Positions 35,335 to 43,951 of a stretch of 64,000 nt of DNA are shown piece by piece (within the stretch, counting starts at the first letter, position 1; every line of letters begins with the position of its first letter). Source of the DNA: Stappia indica (GTDB taxonomy: Bacteria; Pseudomonadota; Alphaproteobacteria; Rhizobiales; Stappiaceae); contig NZ_MBQE01000003.1 in assembly GCF_001696535.1 (NCBI RefSeq), positions 496,001 to 560,000 of the forward strand. The letters are read 5' to 3'. The notes below the pieces were generated by a model. It saw only the letters and a list, made by a program, of their open reading frames with translations. It was not told the DNA's origin and ran no database searches. The position numbers and the translations under genes were made by a program.

Positions 35335-37554
35335 CTATGCCGCCTCGCGCGCGCTCGCGTCCGGTCCCTTTTCGGGGGCGAAGCGCTCGTAGAAGCGGGC
35401 GTCGGTCTTGGCCATCTCCTTGAGCAGGCGGTTCGGCTTGAAGCGGGGGCCCCACTTCTTGGTGAACTTGCGGCACAGCTCGGTGAAGGCGGCGGTGCCC
35501 ATGCCGTCGATATAGGACAGCGTGCCGCCGGTGAACGGTGCGAAGCCGAAGCCGAGGATCGATCCGACATCCGCCTCGCGCACGTCCGTCAGGCAGTTCT
35601 CCTCGAAGATCCGCGCCGTCTCCAGCGCCTGCATGACGAGGAAGCGCTGCTTCAGCTCCTCCACGTCGAAGGCATCGGCGGACTTGGGCTTGCCGACCAC
35701 CTCGGGAATGCCGGGCCACAGCTTCTTGTCGCGGCCCTGATAGTCGTAGAAGCCCTTGCCGTTCTTGCGCCCGAACCGCTCGCGCTTGACGACCATCTCT
35801 TCCAGGATGTTGTCGAGCGGGCCTTCCACATACTTGACGCCGAGGTCCTTGCGCGTTGCCGAGACGATCTTCCAGGCAAGGTCCAGCGCCACCTCGTCGC
35901 CGAGCGACAGCGGGCCGACCGGCATGCCGGCCATGCGGCCGCAATTCTCGATCATCGCGGCCGGAACCCCGTCGGCCAGCATCATCAGGCCTTCGCGGAT
36001 ATAGGTCATGACGACGCGCGAGGTGTAGAAGCCGCGCGAGTCGTTCACCACGATCGGTGTCTTCCTGATCGCCTTGATGTAGTCGAGCGCCATGGCCAGC
36101 GCCTTGTCGCCGGTCTTCTTGCCGAGGATCACCTCGACCAGCATCATCTTGTCGACCGGCGAGAAGAAGTGGATGCCGATGAAGTTCTTCGGCCGCTTCG
36201 AGGCCTCGGCGAGCGAGGTGATCGGCAGGGTCGAGGTGTTGGAGGCGTAGATCGCCTTCGACTTCAGCACCGCCTCGGCCTTCTCGGTGACGACGCGCTT
36301 GACCTCGCGGTCCTCGAACACTGCCTCGATGACCAGATCGCAATCCGCCAGCGCCTCGTAGTCCGGCGTTGCGGTGATGCGCGACAGCAGCGCCACCTTG
36401 TCGGCCTCGCTGGCCCGGCCGCGCTTGATCGCCTTGGAGACCAGCTCGTCGGAATGGGCCTTGCCCTTGTCTGCCGCCGCCTGGTCGCGGTCGATCAGCA
36501 CCACGTCGATGCCGGCCTTTGCCGTGACATAGGCAATGCCGGCGCCCATGAAGCCGGCGCCGAGAATGCCCACCTTGCGGATGCGGTTCGGCTTGACCGA
36601 GGTCGGCCGGCGGGCGCCCTTGTTCAACTCCTGCATGGAGACGAACAGCGAGCGGATCATGTTGGCCGCTTCCGGCGTCTGCAGCACATGGGCGAAGTAG
36701 CGGCTTTCCACCGTCAGCGCCTGGTCCATCGGCATCAGGAGGCCTTCGTAGACCGCCTGCAGCAGGGCCCGGGCGCCGGGATAGTTGTCATGGGTCTCGC
36801 GCCGGTAGATGGCGTTGGCCGCCGGCCAGAACTGGAAGCCGGCCGGCGAGTAGATCCCCCCGCCCGGCAGGCGGAAGCCCTTCTGGTCCCACGGCTTGAC
36901 CGGATCGACGCCCGCTTTCAGCATCTTCACGGCCGCCGCGACCAGCTTCTTGGCCGGGGCGGTCTCGTCGATCAGCTTCATCGCCTTCGCCTGTGCGGCG
37001 TTCAGCGTCTTGCCCTGCAGCAGGAACTGCAGGCCCTGCTGGCTGTCGGCCATGCGCATGACGCGTTGGGTGCCGCCGGCGCCGGGGAAGAGACCGACCT
37101 TGACCTCCGGCAGGGCCATCTTGAAGGCATCGTCCTCGGTCGCAACCCGCGCGTGGCAGGCGAGCGCCAGTTCCGTCGCCCCGCCCATGCAGGTGCCGTT
37201 GATCGCCGCGACGAACGGCTTGCCGCAGGTCTCCAGCTTGCGGAAGATCTGCGACAGGCGCCGGGAGCCGTCGAACAGCATGCGCGCCGCCTCTTCCGGA
37301 TCCTTCGCCCGCTTGGCGTGGAAGTCGCGCAGCAGCCCTTCCAGCATGGTGAGGTCGGCGCCGCCGGAAAAGGCCGCCTTGCCCGAGGTGATGACGGCGC
37401 CCTTGAGGCCCGCATCGCCCGCCACCGCATCGACGATGGCGTCCAGCTCGTCCATCACCGACATGTCGATGACGTTCATGCTCTTGCCCGGCATGTCCCA
37501 GACGATCTGGGCGATGCCGGCGTCGGTGGTCAGGGTGAAGTTCCTGTAAGCCAT
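35335..37554 (-). CDS. fadB: Fatty-acid oxidation complex, enoyl-CoA hydratase/3-hydroxyacyl-CoA dehydrogenase
   Basis: A 739-aa bifunctional protein. The crotonase domain (about 1-190) has FSGGADLTMLEG and the oxyanion and glutamate segment KPFVAAINGTCMGGATELALAC. The dehydrogenase domain (about 320-600) has the NAD-binding GILGAGFMGAGIAYVTA (about 328) and HFFSPVDKMMLVEV with the catalytic histidine. A C-terminal domain follows (about 620-739). It hydrates enoyl-CoA and oxidises the hydroxyacyl-CoA in beta-oxidation. The FadB/FadJ split is not decided by sequence alone. It is separated from fadA by the EAL gene on the other strand. Confidence 0.92.
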   Translation of the reverse strand: MAYRNFTLTTDAGIAQIVWDMPGKSMNVIDMSVMDELDAIVDAVAGDAGLKGAVITSGKAAFSGGADLTMLEGLLRDFHAKRAKDPEEAARMLFDGSRRLSQIFRKLETCGKPFVAAINGTCMGGATELALACHARVATEDDAFKMALPEVKVGLFPGAGGTQRVMRMADSQQGLQFLLQGKTLNAAQAKAMKLIDETAPAKKLVAAAVKMLKAGVDPVKPWDQKGFRLPGGGIYSPAGFQFWPAANAIYRRETHDNYPGARALLQAVYEGLLMPMDQALTVESRYFAHVLQTPEAANMIRSLFVSMQELNKGARRPTSVKPNRIRKVGILGAGFMGAGIAYVTAKAGIDVVLIDRDQAAADKGKAHSDELVSKAIKRGRASEADKVALLSRITATPDYEALADCDLVIEAVFEDREVKRVVTEKAEAVLKSKAIYASNTSTLPITSLAEASKRPKNFIGIHFFSPVDKMMLVEVILGKKTGDKALAMALDYIKAIRKTPIVVNDSRGFYTSRVVMTYIREGLMMLADGVPAAMIENCGRMAGMPVGPLSLGDEVALDLAWKIVSATRKDLGVKYVEGPLDNILEEMVVKRERFGRKNGKGFYDYQGRDKKLWPGIPEVVGKPKSADAFDVEELKQRFLVMQALETARIFEENCLTDVREADVGSILGFGFAPFTGGTLSYIDGMGTAAFTELCRKFTKKWGPRFKPNRLLKEMAKTDARFYERFAPEKGPDASAREAA

Positions 37555-37695
37555 GTCGGCCTCCTGAGGTCAGTAGGGCGTGCCGTTGTTGCGTTGGGAA
37601 AATGCGCAGCCATGCGGGTGCGCCGGGTAAGCAAATGGCAATTTTGGGCTGGTAGAACGTGCTGGGGTAACGGGATACCAGCGGGAGCGAGCCGG

Positions 37696-38457
37696 ATGAG
37701 CGGACAGTGCGAAGGGTGCCGCGAAGGCGCTCGTCTGGACTTTGATTTCACCATGGCGTTCCAGCCGATCATCGATCTCGGCCGGAACCGTGTATGGGGC
37801 TACGAAGCTCTGGTCCGCGGCATCGACGGAATGCCGGCCGGTGCAATTCTCTCGCAGGTCACCCCGGAAAATCGCTACCGCTTCGATCAGGCCTGCCGGG
37901 TCAAGGCGATCGAGCTGGCTGCCGAGCTTTTCGGCGACGGCGACACGCGGCTGTCCATCAATTTCATGCCGAATGCCGTCTACGACCCGGCCGCCTGCAT
38001 CCGCACGACGCTGCTCGCCGCAGGTCGCGCCGGATTTGCACTCGACCGGATCATGTTCGAATTCACCGAAAACGAACCGATGATCGACACCGGGCACGTC
38101 AAGGGCATCATCGCCGAATACAAGCGGCGCGGTTTCCTCACGGCCATCGACGATTTCGGCGCCGGCTATGCCGGCCTCAAGCTTCTCGCCAATTTCCAGC
38201 CCGATCTGGTCAAGATCGACATGGACCTGGTGCGCGACATCGACACCAGCCCGGCCCGCCAGGCGATCGTTGCCGGCATCATCGGCATCTGCCGCCAGCT
38301 CGACATCACGGTGCTTGCCGAAGGTATCGAGACCGAGGCCGAGCTGACGGTGCTGCGGGCGGCGGGCATCTCGCTCGTGCAGGGCTACTACCTGGCACGT
38401 CCGACCCTGGCCGCGCTGCCCGCCTTCGACCGTGTGAAGGTCGCGCAGGTCGCCTAG
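37696..38457 (+). CDS. Stand-alone EAL-domain c-di-GMP phosphodiesterase
   Basis: A 253-aa EAL protein with the complete active site: EALVRG (about 34-39), SINFMPNAVY (about 88), EFTENEPMID (about 122), DDFGAGYAGL (about 154), VKIDMDLVRD (about 174), LAEGIETEAEL (about 212) and QGYYLARP (about 233). It should cut c-di-GMP to pGpG. No N-terminal sensor is visible apart from a short Cys-containing stretch, CEGCREG. It sits between fadB and fadA on the opposite strand, an unusual place. The ATG at 37696 follows GGGAGCGAGC. Confidence 0.9.
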   Translation: MSGQCEGCREGARLDFDFTMAFQPIIDLGRNRVWGYEALVRGIDGMPAGAILSQVTPENRYRFDQACRVKAIELAAELFGDGDTRLSINFMPNAVYDPAACIRTTLLAAGRAGFALDRIMFEFTENEPMIDTGHVKGIIAEYKRRGFLTAIDDFGAGYAGLKLLANFQPDLVKIDMDLVRDIDTSPARQAIVAGIIGICRQLDITVLAEGIETEAELTVLRAAGISLVQGYYLARPTLAALPAFDRVKVAQVA

Positions 38458-38486
38458 CTCCGCCATTTCGCCGGGCCCCGTCACGC

Positions 38487-39695
38487 TCACACCCGCTCGA
38501 TGATCGTTGCCGTGCCCATGCCGGCGCCGATGCACAGTGTCACCAGCGCGGTGTTGAGGTCCCGCCTCTCCAGCTCGTCGAGCACGGTGCCGAGGATCAT
38601 CGCGCCGGTGGCGCCCAGCGGATGGCCCATGGCGATGGCCCCGCCGTTGACGTTGACGATGGCCGGGTCGAGGGCGAAGGCCTGCCGGTAGCGCAGCACC
38701 ACCGAGGCGAAGGCCTCGTTGATCTCGAACAGGTCGATGTCCTTCAGCGACATCTTCGCGCTCGCCAGCAGCTTCTCGGTGACGTCGACCGGACCGGTCA
38801 GCATCAGGGCCGGCTCCGAACCGATATTGGCGAAGGCGCGGATGCGCGCGCGCGCCGTCAGGCCGGCCTTGCGCCCCGCCTTGCGGTTGCCGATGAGAAC
38901 AGCGGCGGCCCCATCTACGATGCCCGACGAATTGCCCGCGTGGTGCACGTGGGTGATGCCGGCAAGCTCGGGATGGGCCTGGATCGCCACCGCGTCGAAG
39001 CCGCCCATCTGGCCCATCATCTCGAAGGACGGGTTCAGCGCGGCCAGCGACTGCATGTCGGTCTCGGGCCGCATGTGCTCGTCGCGGTCGAGGATGGTCA
39101 GCCCGTTGAGGTCGCGCACCGGCACGACGGAGCGGGAGAAGTAGCCCTTGTTCCAGGCGTTTGCCGCGCGCTTCTGGCTTTCCACCGCGTAGCCGTCGAC
39201 ATCGTCGCGGGAGAAGCCGTACTTGCTGGCGATGAGGTCGGCCGAAACGCCCTGCGGCATGAAATAGGAGGGCAGGGCGACCTCAGGGTCGACCGGCCAG
39301 GCACCGCCCGAGGCACCGATGCCGATGCGGCTCATGGACTCCGCGCCGCCCGCGACGACGAGGTCGTGCTGGCCCGCCATCACCTGCGCCGCGCCGAAGT
39401 TCACGGCATCGAGACCGGAGGCGCAGAACCGGTTGAGCTGGACGCCCGGCACCGCGTGGTCGTAGCCGGCGGCAAAGACCGCGGCCCGGGCAATGTCGCC
39501 GCCCGCTTCGCCGACCGGATCGACGCAGCCGAGGACCACATCGTCGACGAGCTTCGTATCGAGCCCGTTGCGCTCGCGCAGCGCCTTTAGCGGTTCGGCC
39601 GCCAGCCGCACCGCCGGCACCTCATAGAGCGCGCCGTCCTTCTTGCCGCGCCCGCGCGGCGTGCGAACATGGTCGAAAATCAGTGCGTCGGCCAT
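38487..39695 (-). CDS. fadA: Acetyl-CoA C-acyltransferase (thiolase)
   Basis: A 402-aa thiolase, last step of beta-oxidation, cleaving 3-ketoacyl-CoA with CoA. Catalytic Cys in [12 protein letters not shown] (about 90), the second site NEAFA (about 336), the His in [15 protein letters not shown] (about 362-376) and the third cysteine in LCIGAGMG (about 388). The start is ATG 39695, with perfect AAGGAGG upstream. The FadA type is inferred from neighbouring genes; biosynthetic thiolase is the alternative. It follows acyl-CoA dehydrogenase A by 65 bases. Confidence 0.9.
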   Translation of the reverse strand: MADALIFDHVRTPRGRGKKDGALYEVPAVRLAAEPLKALRERNGLDTKLVDDVVLGCVDPVGEAGGDIARAAVFAAGYDHAVPGVQLNRFCASGLDAVNFGAAQVMAGQHDLVVAGGAESMSRIGIGASGGAWPVDPEVALPSYFMPQGVSADLIASKYGFSRDDVDGYAVESQKRAANAWNKGYFSRSVVPVRDLNGLTILDRDEHMRPETDMQSLAALNPSFEMMGQMGGFDAVAIQAHPELAGITHVHHAGNSSGIVDGAAAVLIGNRKAGRKAGLTARARIRAFANIGSEPALMLTGPVDVTEKLLASAKMSLKDIDLFEINEAFASVVLRYRQAFALDPAIVNVNGGAIAMGHPLGATGAMILGTVLDELERRDLNTALVTLCIGAGMGTATIIERV

Positions 39696-39760
39696 CAATG
39701 CCTCCTTGATCCGTCCTGCCGTCCGGCCCCGTCAGGGGCGGCGAATGCGTAGCCACAGCC

Positions 39761-40918
39761 CTAGAGACTGCGGGCGATCAGCACTTTCATGATCTCGTTC
39801 GTCCCGGCGTAGATCCGCTGCACGCGGGCATCGGCGTAGAGCCGGGAGATCGGGTATTCGTTCATGTAGCCATAGCCGCCGAAGAACTGCAGGCACTGGT
39901 CCGTGACCTTGGTCTGCAGGTCGGTGGTCCAGTATTTCGCCATCGAGGCGGTCGTTCCGTCCAGCTCGCCGGCCACATGCCGGGCGATGCAGTCGTTGAC
40001 GAAGACCTGGCCGATGGTCGCCTCGGTCTTCAGCTCGGCCAGCTTGAACTGGGTGTTCTGGAAGTCGAGGATGCTCTTGCCGAAGGCCTGCCGCTCCTTG
40101 ACGTAGTCGAGGGTGAGGGCGAGCGCGCGCTCGATCGCCGCCATCGCCTGCACCGCCACCAGAAGCCGCTCCTGCGGCAACTGTTCCATCAACTGGTAGA
40201 AGCCGCGTCCCTCTTCCGGGCCCAGCAGCGCATCGGCCGGCACGCGCACGTCGTCGAAGAACAGCTCCGAGGTGTCGTTGCCCTTGAAGCCGAGCTTGTC
40301 GAGGTTGCGACCCCGCCGGAAGCCGTCCGCGCCGTCCGTCTCCAGCACGAAGAGCGAGACACCCTTGGACCCTGCCGCCGGATCGGTCTTGGCGACGACG
40401 ATGATCAGGTTCGCCAGTTGGCCGTTGGTGATGAAGGTCTTGGCGCCGGAAATCCGGTAGTGGTTGCCGTCGCGCACCGCACTGGTGCGGATCGCCTGCA
40501 GGTCGGAGCCCGCGCCCGGCTCGGTCATCGCGATGGCACCGATCATCTCGCCCGAGGCGAGCTTCGGCAGCCAGCGCTCCTTCTGCTCCTGCGAGCCGTA
40601 ATGCTTGATGTAGGGCGCGACGATGGCCGAGTGCAGCGCGATGCCGAAATGGTCGAACCCGGCAAGGCCGAGACGGCGGATGATCACGGATTCATGGGCG
40701 AAGGTGCCGCCGGCCGCGCCATATTCTTCCGGCATGCCGGAGCACAGGAACCCGCCGGCGCCGGTCTTTTCCCACGCCTCGCGCGTGACGCAGCCGGCCT
40801 CCACCCAGGCCTCGTAGTCCGGGGCGATCTCCCGCTCGAGAAAACGCGAGAACGCGTCGTCGAGCATCGTCAGTTCATCGCTCATCCATGCCGGCGTTCC
40901 GGCGTTCAAGACGTTCAA
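39761..40918 (-). CDS. Acyl-CoA dehydrogenase (A)
   Basis: A 385-aa FAD enzyme that introduces the trans-2 double bond in acyl-CoA. The signatures AIAMTEPGAGSDLQAIRTSA (about 128-147), QAFGKSILDFQNTQFKLAEL (about 279) and the C-terminal QFFGGYGYMNEYPISRLYADARVQRIYAGTNEIMK are complete. The TTG at 40918 is preferred because GGGAGG lies before it and relatives keep PAWMSDEL; the ATG at 40885 (MSDEL) is an alternative. It is in the same leftward run as acyl-CoA dehydrogenase B and fadA. Confidence 0.9.
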   Translation of the reverse strand: MNVLNAGTPAWMSDELTMLDDAFSRFLEREIAPDYEAWVEAGCVTREAWEKTGAGGFLCSGMPEEYGAAGGTFAHESVIIRRLGLAGFDHFGIALHSAIVAPYIKHYGSQEQKERWLPKLASGEMIGAIAMTEPGAGSDLQAIRTSAVRDGNHYRISGAKTFITNGQLANLIIVVAKTDPAAGSKGVSLFVLETDGADGFRRGRNLDKLGFKGNDTSELFFDDVRVPADALLGPEEGRGFYQLMEQLPQERLLVAVQAMAAIERALALTLDYVKERQAFGKSILDFQNTQFKLAELKTEATIGQVFVNDCIARHVAGELDGTTASMAKYWTTDLQTKVTDQCLQFFGGYGYMNEYPISRLYADARVQRIYAGTNEIMKVLIARSL

Positions 40919-41009
40919 GCCGCTTTCCTCCCTGCGACGGTTCTTGTCGTTGTGCGGGCGCGGCACGCGAGGCGCGCCGCTCCTTTTCGTTCGGGCCTTC
41001 GCGCTGCGT

Positions 41010-42806
41010 TCAGAACGCGGCGGCGTCGAGGCCCATCATCGTGTCGGCGCCGGCCGAGACCCGGGCAAGGCGCAGCCCGGTCTCGGGCATGTGCCGTTCC
41101 ATGAAGTAGCGGGCGAGCGTCAGCTTGGTCTCATAGAAGGTCTTGTCGCCGTCCGCTCCCGAGGCGAGGGCGGCCTGCGCGCTCTTCGCCATGCGCGCCC
41201 ACATGTAGCCGAGCGCGACGATGCCGAAGAGATGCATGTAGTCGGTCGAGCCGGCGCCGGCATTGTCCGGCTTGGTCATGGCATTGCTCATGAACCACAT
41301 GGTCGCCTTCTGCAGGTCGTCGAGACCCGCCTTGAGCGGCCCGGCGAGCGGGGCGAGGGTCTCGTCGCCCGAGATCTCCTTCAGGAAGGTGCCGACCTCG
41401 TTGAAGAAGGCCATCACCGCCCGGCCGCCGTCGCGCGGCAGCTTGCGTCCGACGAGATCCAGCGCCTGGATGCCGTTGGCGCCCTCGTAGATCATGGTGA
41501 TGCGGGCATCGCGCACGAACTGCGACATGCCCCATTCCTCGATATAGCCGTGGCCGCCCAGCATCTGCTGCGCCGCCACCGCGTTCTCGAAGCCCTTGTC
41601 CGTGAGCACGCCCTTGATGACCGGCGTCATCAGGCCCATGTGGTCGTCCGCCGCCTGCGCCTCGCCCTTGTCGGACGAGCGGTGCGAGACATCCGACTGC
41701 AGCGCGGTCCACAGGACCAGCGCGCGGGCCGCCTCGTTGAAGGCACGGATCGACAGCAGCGTGCGACGCACATCCGGGTGCACGATGATCGGGTCGGCCT
41801 TGCCGTCCGGATTCTTCGGGCCGGTCAGCGCCCGGCCCTGCAGCCGCTCGCGGGCATAGGCGAGGGCGTTCTGATAGGCGACCTCCGACTGGGCGAGACC
41901 TTGCACGCCGACGGCCAGGCGTGCCTCGTTCATCATCACGAACATGGCGTTGAGGCCGCGGTTCTCCTCGCCGATCAGCCAGCCGGTCGCCTCGTCGTAG
42001 TTCATGACGCAGGTGGCGTTGCCGTGGATGCCCATCTTCTCTTCCAGCGAGCCGCAGGACACTGCATTTCGCGCGCCAAGCTTCCCGTCGCCATCGGGCA
42101 GGACCTTCGGCACGATGAACAGCGAGATGCCCTTGGTGCCCTCTGGCGCGCCCTCGATGCGGGCCAGCACCAGATGCACGATGTTCTCGGTGAGATCGTG
42201 CTCGCCGGCGGAGATGAAGATCTTCTGGCCCGAGATGCGGTAGGTGCCGTCGCCCTGCGGCACGGCCTTGGTCTTGATCAGGCCGAGGTCGGTGCCGCAA
42301 TGCGGCTCGGTCAGGTTCATGGTGCCCGACCACTCGCCGGTGGCGAGCTTCGGCAGGTAGAGCGCCTTCTGCTCCGCGCTGCCATGCACCTGGATCGCGG
42401 CGGCCGCGCCCTGCGACAGGCCCGGATACATGCCCCAGGCAAGGTTGGCGCCGGAAATGAACTCCTGCATCACCGAGTTGAGCGTGGTCGGCAGGCCCTG
42501 GCCGCCATATTCCTCCGGCATCGACAGGGCGATCCAGCCGTTCTCCCTGTAGGTGTCGTAGGCGTCGCGAAAGCCCTTGGGCGTCGTCACGCTGCCGTCG
42601 TCGTTGCGGGTGCAGCCCTCGCGGTCGCCGGTGGCGTTGAGCGGGGCCAGCTCGTCCTGGCAGAAGCGCGCGCCCTCGTTGAGGATCGCCTCGAGAAGAT
42701 CGGGGGTCGCATCGGCAAAGCCCGGCAGGTTGCCGTGGCGGTCGAAGCCCAGCACCTCGTTCAGCAGGAACATCACATCGCGGACGGGGGCGGTGTAGCT
42801 CGGCAT
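41010..42806 (-). CDS. Acyl-CoA dehydrogenase (B), long form with C-terminal domain
   Basis: A 598-aa protein of the branch with the extra C-terminal domain (about 460-598), as in DmdC and related enzymes. Motifs: [20 protein letters not shown] at the N terminus, [17 protein letters not shown] (about 161), [12 protein letters not shown] and [20 protein letters not shown] (about 425). Substrate uncertain. The ATG at 42806 has GGGAGG six bases upstream; the ATG two codons earlier has no spacing. A palindrome resembling a LiuR/MerR site lies 68 bases upstream. Confidence 0.9.
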   Translation of the reverse strand: MPSYTAPVRDVMFLLNEVLGFDRHGNLPGFADATPDLLEAILNEGARFCQDELAPLNATGDREGCTRNDDGSVTTPKGFRDAYDTYRENGWIALSMPEEYGGQGLPTTLNSVMQEFISGANLAWGMYPGLSQGAAAAIQVHGSAEQKALYLPKLATGEWSGTMNLTEPHCGTDLGLIKTKAVPQGDGTYRISGQKIFISAGEHDLTENIVHLVLARIEGAPEGTKGISLFIVPKVLPDGDGKLGARNAVSCGSLEEKMGIHGNATCVMNYDEATGWLIGEENRGLNAMFVMMNEARLAVGVQGLAQSEVAYQNALAYARERLQGRALTGPKNPDGKADPIIVHPDVRRTLLSIRAFNEAARALVLWTALQSDVSHRSSDKGEAQAADDHMGLMTPVIKGVLTDKGFENAVAAQQMLGGHGYIEEWGMSQFVRDARITMIYEGANGIQALDLVGRKLPRDGGRAVMAFFNEVGTFLKEISGDETLAPLAGPLKAGLDDLQKATMWFMSNAMTKPDNAGAGSTDYMHLFGIVALGYMWARMAKSAQAALASGADGDKTFYETKLTLARYFMERHMPETGLRLARVSAGADTMMGLDAAAF

Positions 42807-42873
42807 GGTCATCCTCCCGGTAGGTCGGTCCGGCCGTGGCGCCGGTTGCGACGGGCAGTCTGCATCACGGACC

Positions 42874-42893
42874 TGACGTTTCCGTAAACGTCA
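42874..42893 (-). promoter_or_regulatory. MerR/LiuR-like operator of acyl-CoA dehydrogenase B
   Basis: The 20-base dyad TGACGTTTCCGTAAACGTCA has exact 8-base arms (42874-42881 and 42886-42893) with a four-base centre, the spacing of MerR-family promoter sites. It shares CGTAA-R-CGTCA with a site before the MerR gene itself. Confidence 0.65.
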
Positions 42894-43060
42894 CCTTGAG
42901 CTCGTTATATGGCTGCCGGCCGGGCCTCGCAAGGGATGTCCCAACGGCAGGCGCGTGAAAAAATCCTCTGCAACCGTCAATCTCGATCCGATTCAGGGCG
43001 AAATCACGAAGATTCGACACGAAAATCGTCGCGGCGGAGCAAAATCGGTGCGAGGGACGC

Positions 43061-43090
43061 AAAAACCCGCGCCGCGGGAGCGGCACGGGT
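43061..43090 (-). terminator. Intrinsic terminator of the MerR gene
   Basis: On the minus strand an 11-bp stem with one G-T pair (43080-43090 with 43065-43075) ends in a five-T tract (AAAAA at 43061-43065 on plus). The stop of the leftward MerR gene is at 43154. It uncouples merR from acyl-CoA dehydrogenase B, which then needs its own promoter. Confidence 0.8.
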
Positions 43091-43153
43091 TCGGAAAACG
43101 TTACGAAGGGCCGGGCAGCCGATGCCGCCCGACGTGAGATCGGGAAGCGCGAC

Positions 43154-43603
43154 TCAGTCGCTCTCCTTCTCCTTCAGCATGCCGGAGACGATCTCGACCG
43201 TCCGGCCGAGCTCCTCGATCGCCTGGTCGATGTCGCGGCGCTGCTTCACCAGCACGTCGATCTGGCCCTGGAAGCGCGACAGCGCGACCTTGAGCTGGGT
43301 CACCTGTCCGTCGCGCAGGTCGTAGAGGTCGAGCATGTCGAGGATCTCGGCGAGCGAGAAGCCGACGCGCTTGCCCATCAGCACCAGCTTCAGCCGGGCC
43401 CGGTCTCGCCTTGTGTAGATGCGGGTCATGCCGTCGCGGCGCGGGTTGAGGAGGCCCTTGTCCTCGTAGAAACGAAGTGTGCGCAAGGTGACATCGAATT
43501 CCTTGGCAAGGTCTCCGATGGTGAAGAGCGTCTTCTTCGTCGTCTCGTCCTTTGCGGCCACCGCTTCGACGATATCGTTGTTGACCGAGAGCGCTTCGCT
43601 CAT
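43154..43603 (-). CDS. MerR-family regulator, LiuR-like
   Basis: A 149-aa regulator. The winged HTH (about 25-95) begins FTIGDLAKEFDVTLRTLRFYEDKGLL with RDGMTRIYTRRDRARLKLVLMGKR. A dimerisation coiled coil follows (about 100-145). No metal-binding cysteines are seen. LiuR-type MerR proteins control branched-chain amino acid and fatty-acid degradation in alphaproteobacteria. The ATG at 43603 follows CAAGGA. The dyad motif is present before this gene and before the neighbouring acyl-CoA dehydrogenase. Confidence 0.85.
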   Translation of the reverse strand: MSEALSVNNDIVEAVAAKDETTKKTLFTIGDLAKEFDVTLRTLRFYEDKGLLNPRRDGMTRIYTRRDRARLKLVLMGKRVGFSLAEILDMLDLYDLRDGQVTQLKVALSRFQGQIDVLVKQRRDIDQAIEELGRTVEIVSGMLKEKESD

Positions 43604-43720
43604 GGCATTTTCCTTGAATGTCCCGCGGATGCAAAGGGCAGGAGCAGCCATCGCTCCGCACGGGTCCTGCGGGTTTGTGAGGTCGTGACATCGCGTCACC
43701 TGCCTCCGGGATACATTCCG

Positions 43721-43736
43721 TGCACGTAAGCGTCAA
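43721..43736 (-). promoter_or_regulatory. Second MerR-type motif, upstream of the MerR gene
   Basis: CGTAAGCGTCA at 43725-43735 matches CGTAAACGTCA of the site at 42883-42893 in ten of eleven positions. The left arm is weaker. It is about 120 bases before the MerR start, so autoregulation is plausible. Confidence 0.5.
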
Positions 43737-43796
43737 GCGCCCCGCCATCCGTTCCCGTGAACAGGCTTGCGAACCGCAAGCTGCGTTTACCTGTCG

Positions 43797-43836
43797 TTAA
43801 CCATGTAAATCCGGGATTTAACGGCCTGTTTACCAT
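43797..43836 (+). promoter_or_regulatory. CtrA-like boxes upstream of podJ
   Basis: TTAACCAT (43797-43804) is a CtrA half-site form, and TTTACCAT (43829-43836) is a close variant, with TTAA at 43818. They lie 116-155 bases before the start. podJ is cell-cycle controlled in Caulobacter, which makes this worth noting. Confidence 0.5.
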
Positions 43837-43951
43837 AAGCGGCGACAGTCTACGGCAAGCTCGTCCGGGTCCTGTGTAGCCGTGTTCCGACCGGGGCGAA
43901 GAAAAATGCTGGCGCGGCCCGCGCCCCCAACATGGGTTTGAGAGGCAGTTC

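Noticed and set aside
40885-40918. Start of acyl-CoA dehydrogenase A at the ATG 40885.
   Set aside because: Kept only as an alternative: the TTG at 40918 has GGGAGG at good distance and preserves the PAWMSDEL segment of relatives.
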